NCBI RefSeq assembly: GCF_014905555.1
Contig: NZ_BNGS01000011.1
Coordinates: 186,001 to 250,000, forward strand
Direction: 5' to 3'
Length of the DNA stretch: 64,000 nt
Source of the DNA: Streptomyces sp. Y2F8-2
GTDB taxonomy: Bacteria > Actinomycetota > Actinomycetes > Streptomycetales > Streptomycetaceae
The notes below the pieces were generated by a model. That model did no database searches. It was not told the DNA's origin and worked only from the letters and a program-made list of their open reading frames with translations. The number at the start of each line of letters is the position of its first letter. Within the stretch, counting starts at the first letter, position 1. Shown in pieces: positions 48,970 through 57,558 of this stretch. Made by a program: the position numbers and the translations under genes.

Positions 48970-50096
48970 TGAACGACTCTTCCTGGGGGGCGCCGCCACA
49001 GGCCGGGTACTGGGGGCCCACCGAGCAGGGGCCTGGCCAGGGCGTCGGCCCGGCGGGTCCCGCGTACGATGCGCATGACGCCCAGCAGACTCGCCCCATG
49101 CCCATCGTGCCCGAGGTACCCGCGCCCGGCGGAGACCAGGATGACGACCGGGGGGTCGCCGCCCGTCGACGCGGCCCCTTGTTCCGCGACGAGACGCCGC
49201 AGGTGCCGTCCCCGTGGGCGGCGCCGCAGAATACGGAGCCCATGCCCGACGCCCCGCAGCCGGCAGCCGCACCTCAGAAGAAGAGTGCGGGCCGTGACCT
49301 GGGCGCGGCCATAGGGGTCGGCGTCGGGCTCGGCGTCGTGATCGTCGCCTCGTTGTTCATCGTCAAGGCCGTGTTCGTCGGCGTCATAGCAGTCGCCGTG
49401 GTGGTGGGCCTGTGGGAGCTGACGAAGCGGCTGGAGGAACGCAAAGGCATCAAGGCGCCGCTGGTGCCGCTCGCGGTCGGCGGCGCGGCGATGGTCGTCG
49501 CCGGGTATGTGCGGGGCGCCGAGGGAGCCTGGGTGGCGATGGCGCTGACCTCGCTCGCGGCCCTGGTGTGGCGCATGACGGAACCGCCGGACGGCTACCT
49601 CCGGGACGTCACGGCAGGCGTCTTCGCAGCCTTCTACGTGCCGTTCCTGGCCACGTTCGTCGCCATGATGCTCACGGCCGGCGACGGCCCGCAGCGCGTG
49701 CTGACCTTCCTGCTCCTGACGGTCGTCAGCGACACGGGCGCGTACGCCATCGGGTGGCGCTTCGGCCGGCACAAGCTGGCCCCGCGCATCAGTCCCGGCA
49801 AGACTCGCGAGGGTCTCATCGGGGCGGTCACCTTCGCGATGGGCGCGGGCGCCCTGTGCATGCAGTTCCTGATCGACGGCGGTTCCTGGTGGCAGGGCCT
49901 GCTGCTGGGGCTCGCGGTCGCGGCCAGCGCCACCCTCGGCGACCTCGGCGAGTCCATGATCAAACGAGACCTGGGCATCAAGGACATGGGCACGCTGCTG
50001 CCGGGCCACGGGGGCATCATGGACCGCCTCGATTCCTTGCTGCCGACGGCGCCGGTGGTGTGGCTGCTGATGGTGATCTTCGTCGGGTCGGCCTGA
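48969..50096 (+). CDS. cdsA: Phosphatidate cytidylyltransferase CdsA
   Basis: CdsA makes CDP-diacylglycerol, the precursor of membrane phospholipids. The 375-residue product has an unusually long (about 100 residues) cytoplasmic N-terminus rich in Pro, Gln and Gly, then seven to eight membrane helices. The CDP-alcohol signature is near the C-terminus: LGDLGESMIKRDLGIKDMG followed by LLPGHGGIMDRLDS (about residues 320-355), with all acidic residues kept. It begins at ATG 48969, which overlaps the frr stop. No clear terminator is seen after it. Confidence 0.95.
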   Translation: MNDSSWGAPPQAGYWGPTEQGPGQGVGPAGPAYDAHDAQQTRPMPIVPEVPAPGGDQDDDRGVAARRRGPLFRDETPQVPSPWAAPQNTEPMPDAPQPAAAPQKKSAGRDLGAAIGVGVGLGVVIVASLFIVKAVFVGVIAVAVVVGLWELTKRLEERKGIKAPLVPLAVGGAAMVVAGYVRGAEGAWVAMALTSLAALVWRMTEPPDGYLRDVTAGVFAAFYVPFLATFVAMMLTAGDGPQRVLTFLLLTVVSDTGAYAIGWRFGRHKLAPRISPGKTREGLIGAVTFAMGAGALCMQFLIDGGSWWQGLLLGLAVAASATLGDLGESMIKRDLGIKDMGTLLPGHGGIMDRLDSLLPTAPVVWLLMVIFVGSA

Positions 50097-50260
50097 CCTG
50101 CGCTGTCCCGGCACGGGGCTCGTCGTCCACAGGGCGGTGGGCCCCTCTGCCATGTCGACACCCAGCGGATGCGCCCACCTGTGAAGGTCTGCCGATGAAG
50201 GGTCGGGTTTCCTGACCAGCCCTTGCGGGCGCCGGTCCACCTGACATAACTACATGCGTC

Positions 50261-50938
50261 ATGAACCTTTTCGGCCGCAGCTCTCCACTCCGACGCGCGG
50301 CGGCTCCCGCCGCACCCGTGGCCCCTGGTGCCCCACTGAGCCCCGCCGCCCCGGCGCATACCGGTGCCGGCGTTCTGCCTGATCCCGCCCTGCAGGCGCT
50401 CACCGGCGAGTGGATGATCGACCCCGCGCACAGCAGGATCGGGTTCTCCGTGCGGCACGCCATGGTGACGACGGTGCGCGGCGCCTTCACGCAGTACGAC
50501 AGCCGCCTCTACTTCGACGGCCGCGACCCGGCCCGCTCCCGTGCCGACATCGCGTTGTTCACCGCCAGCGTCGACACCGGTGTCGAGCAACGCGACGCGC
50601 ACCTGGTCGGCCGCGACTTCCTGGACTCCGCGACCTACCCGCGGATGATCTTCACCAGTACCGCTGTGCACCTCGCGGGCAGGGACGTCTACCGCATGAC
50701 CGGTGACCTCACCATCAAGGACACCACCCGTCCCGTGGACCTGGAGCTCACCTACATCGGCCATGTGACGGACCCGTTCGGTTACGAGCGCGTCGGCTTC
50801 GACGGCACCACCACGATCAACCGTTCCGACTGGGGCCTGACCTACAACGCCAGGCTCGCCGAGGGCGGCGCCATGGTGAGCGAGAAGGTCCGCCTCCAGT
50901 TCGACATCGCGGCCATCCGCACCACCGCCACCACCTGA
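50261..50938 (+). CDS. YceI-family lipid-binding protein
   Basis: YceI-like proteins form a lipocalin-type beta-barrel that binds polyisoprenoids or similar amphiphiles. The 225-residue product has a Pro/Ala-rich N-terminal stretch (about 10-45) without a convincing signal peptide, then the YceI barrel: GEWMIDPAHSRIGFSVRHAMVTTVRGAF (core DPAHSRIGFSVRH), DAHLVGRDFLDSATYPRMIF and the end FDGTTTINRSDWGL (about residues 46-222). It is probably cytoplasmic or peripheral. It starts at ATG 50261 with no strong ribosome binding site. It is monocistronic between cdsA and rlmN. Confidence 0.92.
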   Translation: MNLFGRSSPLRRAAAPAAPVAPGAPLSPAAPAHTGAGVLPDPALQALTGEWMIDPAHSRIGFSVRHAMVTTVRGAFTQYDSRLYFDGRDPARSRADIALFTASVDTGVEQRDAHLVGRDFLDSATYPRMIFTSTAVHLAGRDVYRMTGDLTIKDTTRPVDLELTYIGHVTDPFGYERVGFDGTTTINRSDWGLTYNARLAEGGAMVSEKVRLQFDIAAIRTTATT

Positions 50939-51039
50939 CGGAGCACACGGGCCGGCGGCAGGAGACCGAACCGGCCCTCGCGGCCCCGTGCATCTTCGGT
51001 CGCGGGCCACACCAGTGGATCTGAGACACTGGGAGGACC

Positions 51040-52146
51040 ATGCCCAAGCCCGGAGAAGTCACTTTCGTCGCGCCGCGCGGAGCCAAGACGCCGCCGCGGC
51101 ATCTCGCTGATCTCTCGCCCGCCGAGCGCAAGGAGGCGGTCGCCGCGATCGGCGAGAAGCCGTTCCGCGCCAAGCAGCTCTCGCAGCACTACTTCGCGCG
51201 GTTCGCGCACGACCCGGAGCAGTGGACCGACATCCCCGCGCCCTCCCGTGGCAAGCTCCAGGAGGCGCTGCTGCCGGAGCTGATGACGGTCGTCCGGCAT
51301 CTGGCGACGGACCAGGGCACCACCCGTAAGACGCTGTGGCGGCTGTTCGACGGCACGCTCGTCGAGTCCGTGCTGATGCGCTACCCGGACCGGGTCACCA
51401 TGTGCATCAGCTCGCAGGCGGGTTGCGGCATGAACTGCCCGTTCTGCGCCACCGGCCAGGCGGGCCTGGACCGCAACCTGTCGACCGCCGAGATCGTGCA
51501 CCAGATCGTGGACGGCATGCGGGCGCTGCGCGACGGCGAGATCCCCGGCGGCCCGGCGCGGCTGTCCAACATCGTCTTCATGGGCATGGGCGAGCCCCTC
51601 GCGAACTACAAGCGGGTCGTCGGCGCCGTCCGCGCCCTCACCGACCCCGCGCCGGACGGGCTCGGCCTCTCGCAGCGCGGCATCACCGTCTCCACCGTGG
51701 GACTGGTGCCGGCCATCCACCGGTTCGCCGACGAGGGCTTCAAGTGCCGTCTCGCCATCTCCCTGCACGCCCCGGACGACGAGCTGCGCGACACCCTCGT
51801 CCCCGTCAACACGCGGTGGAAGGTGCGCGAGGTCCTCGACGCCGGGTTCGACTACGTCGAGAAGTCCGGACGCCGGCTGTCCATCGAGTACGCCCTCATC
51901 CGGGACATCAACGACCAGGCGTGGCGCGGTGATCTGCTGGGCCGGCTGCTCAAGGGCAAGCCCGTGCACGTCAACCTGATCCCGCTGAACCCGACGCCCG
52001 GCTCCAAGTGGACCGCCTCCCGCCCCGAGGACGAGAAGGCGTTCGTCGAGGCGATCGCCGCCCACGGTGTGCCGGTGACGATCCGGGACACCCGGGGTCA
52101 GGAGATCGACGGGGCGTGCGGTCAGCTCGCCGCCACCGAGCGGTAG
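51040..52146 (+). CDS. rlmN: Dual-specificity 23S rRNA/tRNA adenine C2-methyltransferase RlmN
   Basis: RlmN is a radical SAM enzyme that methylates A2503 of 23S rRNA and A37 of some tRNAs. The 368-residue product has the cluster motif CGMNCPFC with Cys129, Cys133 and Cys136 as [4Fe-4S] ligands, Cys122 at the position of the resolving cysteine, and Cys360 (in DGACGQL) as the methyl-carrying cysteine near the C-terminus. The GMGEPL motif near 187 is also present. ATG 51040 follows GGGAGGACC. It precedes the TPP-regulated thiamine transport operon. Confidence 0.96.
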   Translation: MPKPGEVTFVAPRGAKTPPRHLADLSPAERKEAVAAIGEKPFRAKQLSQHYFARFAHDPEQWTDIPAPSRGKLQEALLPELMTVVRHLATDQGTTRKTLWRLFDGTLVESVLMRYPDRVTMCISSQAGCGMNCPFCATGQAGLDRNLSTAEIVHQIVDGMRALRDGEIPGGPARLSNIVFMGMGEPLANYKRVVGAVRALTDPAPDGLGLSQRGITVSTVGLVPAIHRFADEGFKCRLAISLHAPDDELRDTLVPVNTRWKVREVLDAGFDYVEKSGRRLSIEYALIRDINDQAWRGDLLGRLLKGKPVHVNLIPLNPTPGSKWTASRPEDEKAFVEAIAAHGVPVTIRDTRGQEIDGACGQLAATER

Positions 52147-52183
52147 TCTGAGGGCCGTCAGTCAGTACGTACATCTTCATATT

Positions 52184-52272
52184 CCGACAGGGGAGCGCCA
52201 CAGCGCTGAGAGTGCGGTAGCGACCGCAGACCCTCTGAACCTCGCCCAGGTCATTCTGGGTAGGGAGTTCGG
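52184..52272 (+). promoter_or_regulatory. TPP riboswitch (THI element)
   Basis: The conserved thi-box core GCTGAGAGTGCGG begins at 52204, followed by GACCCTCTGAACCT (about 52229) and the closing GGGTAGGGAG (52258-52267). P1 can form between CCGA (52184) and TTCGG (52268). All elements of the THI element are in order, so thiamine pyrophosphate should bind and repress the thiamine transporter genes downstream. Confidence 0.93.
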
Positions 52273-52292
52273 TCTTCACTCGAGCTGTTGCG

Positions 52293-52325
52293 CCCTGCCC
52301 GGGACCCCCGAGGTCCGGGGCAGGG
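52293..52325 (+). terminator. Riboswitch-linked hairpin
   Basis: CCCTGCCCGGGACC (52293-52306) pairs with GGTCCGGGGCAGGG (52312-52325) with one mismatch and a 5-base loop, 21 bp after the riboswitch and 37 bp before the TTG start. It is the probable expression platform (transcription terminator), though GC-rich with no U-tract. Confidence 0.65.
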
Positions 52326-52362
52326 CCGCGTCTCTTCCTGGTCACCCCCAGGAGGAATCCAG

Positions 52363-53451
52363 TTGAGCATCACCGGTAAGCAGTGGGCGGCCGTGGCCGT
52401 CGGACTGGGCATGGTCACGCTGTCCGCGTGCGGGTCGTCCGGTTCCGGAAGCGGGAACGGCAGCGGCGACTCCAAGACCGTGACCCTCGTCAGCCATGAC
52501 TCGTGGGCCGCCTCCAAGAGCGTCATCGCGGCGTTCGAGAAGGAGTCCGGCTACACCGTCAAGGTCCTCAAGGACGGCGACGCGGGCCAGGCCGTCAACA
52601 AGGCGATCCTCACCAAGGACAACCCGCAGGGCGACGTCTTCTTCGGCGTCGACAACACCCTGCTGTCCAGGGCGCTGGACAACGGCCTTTTCCAGCCGTA
52701 CGAGGCCAAGGGCCTCGACCAGGTCGGTTCCCCGTACCGGCTGGACGGGGACAAGCACCGGGTCACGCCCATCGACTACGGCGACATCTGCGTCAACTAC
52801 GACAAGAAGTACTTCGCCGACCACAAGCTGACCCCGCCGGCGTCCTTCGACGACCTCGTCAAGCCCGAGTACAAGAACCTCCTCGTCACCGAGAACGCCT
52901 CCACGTCCTCGCCCGGCCTCGGCTTCCTGCTCGGCACCGCCGCGAAGTACGGCGACGGGGGCTGGCCGGACTACTGGAAGAAGCTCAAGGCCAACGGCGT
53001 GAAGGTGGTCGACGGCTGGGAGCAGGCCTACAACGAGGAGTTCTCCGGCTCCGCCGGCGGCAAGAAGGCCAAGGGCGACCGGCCGCTCGTCGTCTCCTAC
53101 GCCTCCTCGCCGCCCGCCGAGGTCGTCTACGCCGACCCCCGGCCCAAGACCGCGCCGACCGGTGTCGCCACCGGCACCTGCTTCCGCCAGATCGAGTTCG
53201 CCGGTCTGCTGAGCAACGCGCACAACACCAAGGGCGGCAAGGCGTTCCTCGACTTCCTGATCAGCAGGAGGTTCCAGGAGGACATGCCGCTCAACATGTT
53301 CGTCTACCCGGTGGTCGAGGGAGCGAAGGTGCCCGCGGAGTTCACCGAGTACGGGCCCGCGGCCAAGGACCCCGAGACCATGGCCCCCACGAAGATCGCC
53401 GCCAACCGTGACCAATGGGTCAAGTCGTGGACGTCGCTCGTACTGAAGTGA
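52363..53451 (+). CDS. thiB: Thiamine ABC transporter substrate-binding lipoprotein
   Basis: The 362-residue product is an extracytoplasmic solute-binding lipoprotein. It has a short signal peptide with lipobox LSAC (Cys23 is the lipidation site), a Ser/Gly spacer, and a type II periplasmic binding fold similar to ThiB/TbpA: VTLVSHDSWAASKSV (about 39-53), VFFGVDNTLLSRAL, and TPIDYGDICVNYDK (about 132-145). The TTG at 52363 is preceded by GGAGGAA at the right spacing. The TPP riboswitch and overlapping permease gene make thiamine or TPP the likely substrate. Its stop overlaps the thiP start. Confidence 0.93.
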   Translation: MSITGKQWAAVAVGLGMVTLSACGSSGSGSGNGSGDSKTVTLVSHDSWAASKSVIAAFEKESGYTVKVLKDGDAGQAVNKAILTKDNPQGDVFFGVDNTLLSRALDNGLFQPYEAKGLDQVGSPYRLDGDKHRVTPIDYGDICVNYDKKYFADHKLTPPASFDDLVKPEYKNLLVTENASTSSPGLGFLLGTAAKYGDGGWPDYWKKLKANGVKVVDGWEQAYNEEFSGSAGGKKAKGDRPLVVSYASSPPAEVVYADPRPKTAPTGVATGTCFRQIEFAGLLSNAHNTKGGKAFLDFLISRRFQEDMPLNMFVYPVVEGAKVPAEFTEYGPAAKDPETMAPTKIAANRDQWVKSWTSLVLK

Positions 53452-55091
53452 CCCCACGCAGGCGGGGGAACGCGGCGCGGCTCGGGCTGATGGCCCTGCC
53501 CGTCGCGTTCTTCGCGGTCCTCTTCGCCTACCCCGTCGCCGCGATCGTCGCACGTGGTCTGAAGGCGGACGGGGTGTGGAGGCTCGGGCGGGTCGTGGAC
53601 GTGCTCGCCGAGCCGGACATGCGGCACGTGCTGTGGTTCACCACCTGGCAGGCGCTCGCGTCCACCGCTCTGACCCTGCTGATCGCGCTGCCCGGCGCGT
53701 ACGTCTTCGCGCGCTATGACTTCCCGGGCAGGCACGTGCTGCGCGCCGTCGTCACCGTCCCGTTCGTGCTGCCCACGGTCGTCGTCGGCACCGCCTTCCT
53801 GGCGCTGGTGGGGCGCGGCGGACTCCTCGACGACCTGTGGGGCGTACGGCTCGACACCACCGTGTGGGCCATCCTGCTCGCCCACGTCTTCTTCAACTAC
53901 GCCGTCGTCGTCCGCACGGTCGGCGGGCTGTGGGCGCAGCTCGACCCCCGCCAGGAGGAGGCCGCGCGCGTGCTCGGCGCCTCCCGGCTCACGGCCTGGC
54001 GGACGGTGACGCTGCCCGCGCTCGCACCGGCGGTGGCCGCCGCCGCGCTGATGGTGTTCCTGTTCACCTTCACCTCCTTCGGAGTGGTGCAGATCCTCGG
54101 CGGCCCCACCTTCTCCACCCTCGAGGTGGAGATCTACCGGCAGACCTCGGAGATCTTCGACCTGTCCACCGCCGCCGTGCTGACGATCGTCCAGTTCGCC
54201 GCGGTGGGCGCGATCCTCGGGGTGCACGCCTGGACGGTGCGCCGCCGGGAGAGCGCGCTGAAGCTGGTCGACCCGTCGCGCACGGCGCGCAGGCCGCGCG
54301 GGGCCGCACAGTGGGCGCTGCTCGGCGCGGTCCTCGCGACCGTCGCCCTCCTGCTCGTCCTGCCGCTCGCCGTCCTCGTCCAGCGCTCGCTCGACGTGCC
54401 CGGCTTCGCCTACTACAAGGCGCTGACCCGCACCGACGACAGCACCTTCCTCGTCCCGCCCGTCGACGCCATCGTGAACTCCCTCCAGTACGCCGTCGCG
54501 GCCACCCTCATCGCGGTACTGATCGGTTCGCTCGCCGCCGCGGCCCTCACCCGCAGGGACGCCGGCCGGCTCGTACGGGGTTTCGACGCGCTGCTGATGC
54601 TGCCGCTCGGCGTGTCCGCGGTGACCGTCGGGTTCGGCTTCCTCATCGCGCTCGACAAACCGCCGCTGGACCTGCGCGGCTCCTGGATCCTGGTGCCGCT
54701 CGCGCAGGCGCTGGTGGGCGCCCCCTTCGTCGTGCGCACCATGCTGCCGGTGCTGCGGGCCGTGGACGAACGGCTGCGGGAGGCGGCCGCCGTGCTCGGC
54801 GCGTCGCCGTGGCGGGTGTGGCGCGAGGTCGATCTGCCGATGGTGCGGCGCGCCTTGCTGATCGCGGCCGGGTTCGCGTTCGCCGTGTCGCTGGGCGAGT
54901 TCGGGGCGACCGTGTTCATCGCGCGGCCCGACAACCCCACGCTGCCGGTGGCCGTGGCGCGGCTGCTCGCGCGGCCCGGCGACCTCAACTACGGGCAGGC
55001 GATGGCCCTGTCGACGATTCTGATGGTGGTGTGCGCGGTGGCGCTGGGCGTCCTGGAGAGGCTGCGGACCGATCGGACGGGGGAGTTCTGA
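53448..55091 (+). CDS. thiP: Thiamine ABC transporter permease
   Basis: The 547-residue product is a double-length permease with twelve predicted helices and two copies of the binding-protein-dependent transport signature: first EEAARVLGASRLTAWRTVTLPAL near residues 167-189, second REAAAVLGASPWRVWREVDLPMV near 443-465. These EAA loops contact the ATPase. Such fused permeases are typical of thiamine (ThiP) and ferric iron importers; the riboswitch upstream decides for thiamine. GTG 53448 overlaps the thiB stop by 4 bp. thiQ starts 2 bp after its stop. Confidence 0.93.
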   Translation: MTPRRRGNAARLGLMALPVAFFAVLFAYPVAAIVARGLKADGVWRLGRVVDVLAEPDMRHVLWFTTWQALASTALTLLIALPGAYVFARYDFPGRHVLRAVVTVPFVLPTVVVGTAFLALVGRGGLLDDLWGVRLDTTVWAILLAHVFFNYAVVVRTVGGLWAQLDPRQEEAARVLGASRLTAWRTVTLPALAPAVAAAALMVFLFTFTSFGVVQILGGPTFSTLEVEIYRQTSEIFDLSTAAVLTIVQFAAVGAILGVHAWTVRRRESALKLVDPSRTARRPRGAAQWALLGAVLATVALLLVLPLAVLVQRSLDVPGFAYYKALTRTDDSTFLVPPVDAIVNSLQYAVAATLIAVLIGSLAAAALTRRDAGRLVRGFDALLMLPLGVSAVTVGFGFLIALDKPPLDLRGSWILVPLAQALVGAPFVVRTMLPVLRAVDERLREAAAVLGASPWRVWREVDLPMVRRALLIAAGFAFAVSLGEFGATVFIARPDNPTLPVAVARLLARPGDLNYGQAMALSTILMVVCAVALGVLERLRTDRTGEF

Positions 55092-55093
55092 CG

Positions 55094-56125
55094 ATGCTCA
55101 CGCTGCAAGGCGCGACCGTGCGCTTCGACGGGCGCACCGCGCTCGACCGAGTGGACCTCGAGGTCGCCGAGCAGGAGATCGTGTGCGTGCTCGGGCCGAG
55201 CGGCAGCGGCAAGTCGACGCTGCTGCGGACGGTGGCCGGGCTGCAACCCCTCGATGGGGGGCGGGTGTTCCTCGACGGCCGTGACCTGGACGGGGTGCCC
55301 GCGCACCGGCGCGGGGTGGGCCTGATGTTCCAGGACCATCAGCTGTTCCCGCAGCGGGACGTCGGCGGGAACGTCGCCTTCGGGCTGCGCATGCACAAAA
55401 CCGCGCGTACCGAACGGGAGGCACGCACAGCGGAGTTGCTCGACCTGGTCGGACTTCCGGGGGCCGCGCGCAGGGCGGTGTCGGAGCTCTCCGGCGGCGA
55501 ACAGCAGCGCGTCGCGCTCGCCCGCGCCCTCGCGCCCCGGCCACGGCTGCTGATGCTGGACGAGCCGCTGGGCCAGCTCGACCGGTCCCTGCGCGAGCGG
55601 CTCGTCGTCGAACTGCGCGACCTGTTCGGCCGCTTGGGCACGACCGTGCTCGCCGTCACCCACGACCAGGGCGAGGCCTTCGCGCTCGCCGACCGGGTCG
55701 TGGTGATGCGCGACGGGCGGATCGCCCAGTCGGGTACGCCGCTCGAGGTGTGGCAGCGGCCCGCGAACGAGTTCGTGGCGCGCTTCCTCGGCTTCGACAA
55801 CGTGGTGGAGGCGACCGTCGCCGGTGAGGCCGCGGACACCCCGTGGGGCAAGCTGCCGGTCCCGGAAGGCTCCCCGCAGGGGCCCGGCACGCTGCTCGTG
55901 CGTCCCGAGGGCGTACGGCTGACCGACCCCACCGAGGGCCTGGGCTGCACCGTGACCGCCCGGACGTTCCGCGGCACCCACGTCGCCGTACGCCTGCAAC
56001 CGGAGGAGGCCCCCGCACTGGAGGCGGCCTGCCCGCTGCGGTCGGCGCCGGAAGCCGGGGACGAGGTCGGGGTCGTGTTCGACGCAGCGGAAATCGTGGT
56101 GCTCGCAGGCGCGTCCGCCACCTAG
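55094..56125 (+). CDS. thiQ: Thiamine ABC transporter ATP-binding protein
   Basis: The 343-residue ATPase has Walker A GPSGSGKST (about 34-42), Q-loop MFQDHQLFP, signature LSGGEQQRVALARAL (about 134-148), Walker B LLMLDEPLGQLD and the H-loop VTHDQ. A C-terminal regulatory TOBE-like extension (about 240-343) is longer than in E. coli ThiQ (232 residues), as in CUT/FbpC-type ATPases, which is why the name rests mainly on the operon. It ends 10 bp before the acetyltransferase start. Confidence 0.92.
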   Translation: MLTLQGATVRFDGRTALDRVDLEVAEQEIVCVLGPSGSGKSTLLRTVAGLQPLDGGRVFLDGRDLDGVPAHRRGVGLMFQDHQLFPQRDVGGNVAFGLRMHKTARTEREARTAELLDLVGLPGAARRAVSELSGGEQQRVALARALAPRPRLLMLDEPLGQLDRSLRERLVVELRDLFGRLGTTVLAVTHDQGEAFALADRVVVMRDGRIAQSGTPLEVWQRPANEFVARFLGFDNVVEATVAGEAADTPWGKLPVPEGSPQGPGTLLVRPEGVRLTDPTEGLGCTVTARTFRGTHVAVRLQPEEAPALEAACPLRSAPEAGDEVGVVFDAAEIVVLAGASAT

Positions 56126-56135
56126 GGTGGCGATC

Positions 56136-56576
56136 ATGGCGGAGTGGGACATGCGCCCGGCGTCGGTTTCGGACGTCGAGGCAGTGGTCGAGTTGCGTGC
56201 CGTGGTGATGCGGGCGGACCTGGAACGGCTCGGACGGTACGACGAGCAGCGGGTGCGGGAGCGGCTGCGGGACCGATTCGACCCGGCCCACACATGGGTG
56301 ATCGAGGTGGGCGGCGCGTTCACCGGCTGCGTGGCACTGCGACCGGCCGAGGACGCCCACTGGCTCGAGCACTTCTACCTGACGCCCGATCTTCAGGGCA
56401 GCGGCATCGGTTCGGGCGTGCTGCGCGAGCTGCTGGAGCGGTGTGACTCCCGCGGTGTCCTGGTCCGGTTGAACGTGCTCCAGGGCAGTCCCGCCCGACG
56501 GCTCTACGAGCGGCACGGGTTCACAGTGGAGAGCGAGGATCCGGTGGACGTGTTCATGGTTCGCAAGCCGGACTGA
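56136..56576 (+). CDS. GNAT-family N-acetyltransferase
   Basis: The 146-residue product has the GNAT fold with the acetyl-CoA binding motif A in LEHFYLTPDLQGSGIGSGVLREL (core LQGSGIGSG, about residues 75-97) and motif B in VLQGSPARRLYERHGF. The substrate is unknown. I give ATG 56136; ATG 56151 has a better spaced GGAG and may be the true start, and GTG 56127 is a third choice. It is 10 bp after thiQ and so may be in the TPP-controlled operon, although no link to thiamine is apparent. Confidence 0.88.
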   Translation: MAEWDMRPASVSDVEAVVELRAVVMRADLERLGRYDEQRVRERLRDRFDPAHTWVIEVGGAFTGCVALRPAEDAHWLEHFYLTPDLQGSGIGSGVLRELLERCDSRGVLVRLNVLQGSPARRLYERHGFTVESEDPVDVFMVRKPD

Positions 56577-56589
56577 TGTGCGGCACGCA

Positions 56590-56624
56590 CGACGGCCCGC
56601 CCCGGCAGAAGGGGCGGGCCGTCG
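56590..56624. terminator. Bidirectional terminator
   Basis: CGACGGCCCGCCCC (56590-56603) pairs perfectly with GGGGCGGGCCGTCG (56611-56624) around GGCAGAA, between the convergent acetyltransferase and surface protein genes. Confidence 0.87.
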
Positions 56625-56645
56625 ATGCGTACGGGCGCGGAGGCG

Positions 56646-57332
56646 TCAGTTGCCCTTCGATGCGCTGCCGCGGCGGCGCATGCCGAAGAACACCGCGCCG
56701 CCACCGATGACGACCAGGCCGCCGGCGATACCGGCGATCATGGGCGTGTTGGAGCCGGCGCCGGTCTCGGCGAGGTTGGAGCTGCCCGCCGCGGGCGAGG
56801 GGGAGTTGTCCCCGGTCGTGGCGGGGGCCGTGCTCTCCGCCTGTGACGGCGTGGCGGACGCGGACGGGGTGGCCGACGGGGTCGGGGTGCCCGAGGCCGG
56901 CGGGGTGGACTCGGAGGCCGGCGGTGTGGTCTCCGAGGTGGCGCAGGCCGTCGACGGGGTGGTCAGGATGTCGAGGTCCTGGTGGAGGATGCCCTCGACG
57001 TCGATGTGGACGCGGTACTTGGCGTTCGCCGCCCAGTCCTCGGAGAACGTGACGATCGCACCGTCCTTGGACCCGGTGACCGTCTTCTCACCGACCTTCT
57101 TCGCGTCCGCGCCGTTCTCTTCCAGGTAGACGCTGACGGTCGCCTCCTTGCGCGAGGCGTCCTTGTCGGTGACGGTGATGCTGCCCTTCCCGCTGTCGCA
57201 GGAGGCGACGGCCGAGAAGTCACGGATGTTGCAGGCGAGCGCGTTGCCGGCGACGCCGAGTGCGAGCGCGGCGGAGGCCGAAGCGACGCCGAGGATGCGC
57301 ACCGTTCGAGCGGTGCGGGAGGATATGGACAC
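56646..57332 (-). CDS. LAETG-type sortase-anchored cell surface protein
   Basis: The 228-residue product has a signal peptide (cleavage near ALA-C at residue 33), a compact extracellular domain (34-130) with two pairs of cysteines (Cys34, Cys45, Cys130 visible), a Ser/Thr/Pro linker (131-185), and a sorting signal LAETG at 187-191. The signal is followed by a hydrophobic segment and the basic tail RRRGSASKGN. LAxTG is the class E sortase motif used in Streptomyces, also by long chaplins. The globular part has no family I recognise. The GTG start at 57332 follows AAGGG at five bases. It has a long divergent-looking upstream region with an inverted repeat. Confidence 0.9.
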   Translation of the reverse strand: MSISSRTARTVRILGVASASAALALGVAGNALACNIRDFSAVASCDSGKGSITVTDKDASRKEATVSVYLEENGADAKKVGEKTVTGSKDGAIVTFSEDWAANAKYRVHIDVEGILHQDLDILTTPSTACATSETTPPASESTPPASGTPTPSATPSASATPSQAESTAPATTGDNSPSPAAGSSNLAETGAGSNTPMIAGIAGGLVVIGGGAVFFGMRRRGSASKGN

Positions 57333-57373
57333 GATTGCCCTTCACGGGATGCGCAACTGCGGGGGGTTCGGGA

Positions 57374-57398
57374 GATGTTGCGCTGTCGTCACAACATC
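57374..57398. promoter_or_regulatory. Inverted repeat upstream of the surface protein gene
   Basis: GATGTTG (57374-57380) and CAACATC (57392-57398) are exact inverted copies 11 bp apart, 42 bp before the GTG start. A relatively AT-rich stretch (57410-57440) upstream is a likely promoter. The repeat may be an operator or leader hairpin. Confidence 0.45.
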
Positions 57399-57558
57399 CC
57401 CGAGAGGCTCACAGGTTTATAAGCGGTAGCTAAGTGCTGTCAACGCCGATGTCCGGCATGACGGTCGTCTTTGCCTGCTCATTAACCGGCCATGTGTTTG
57501 AAACCCGCAGAACCGTTCTCAACCCGCCGTCGCAGTACCCCCGTTCACCTGCGTGTGC

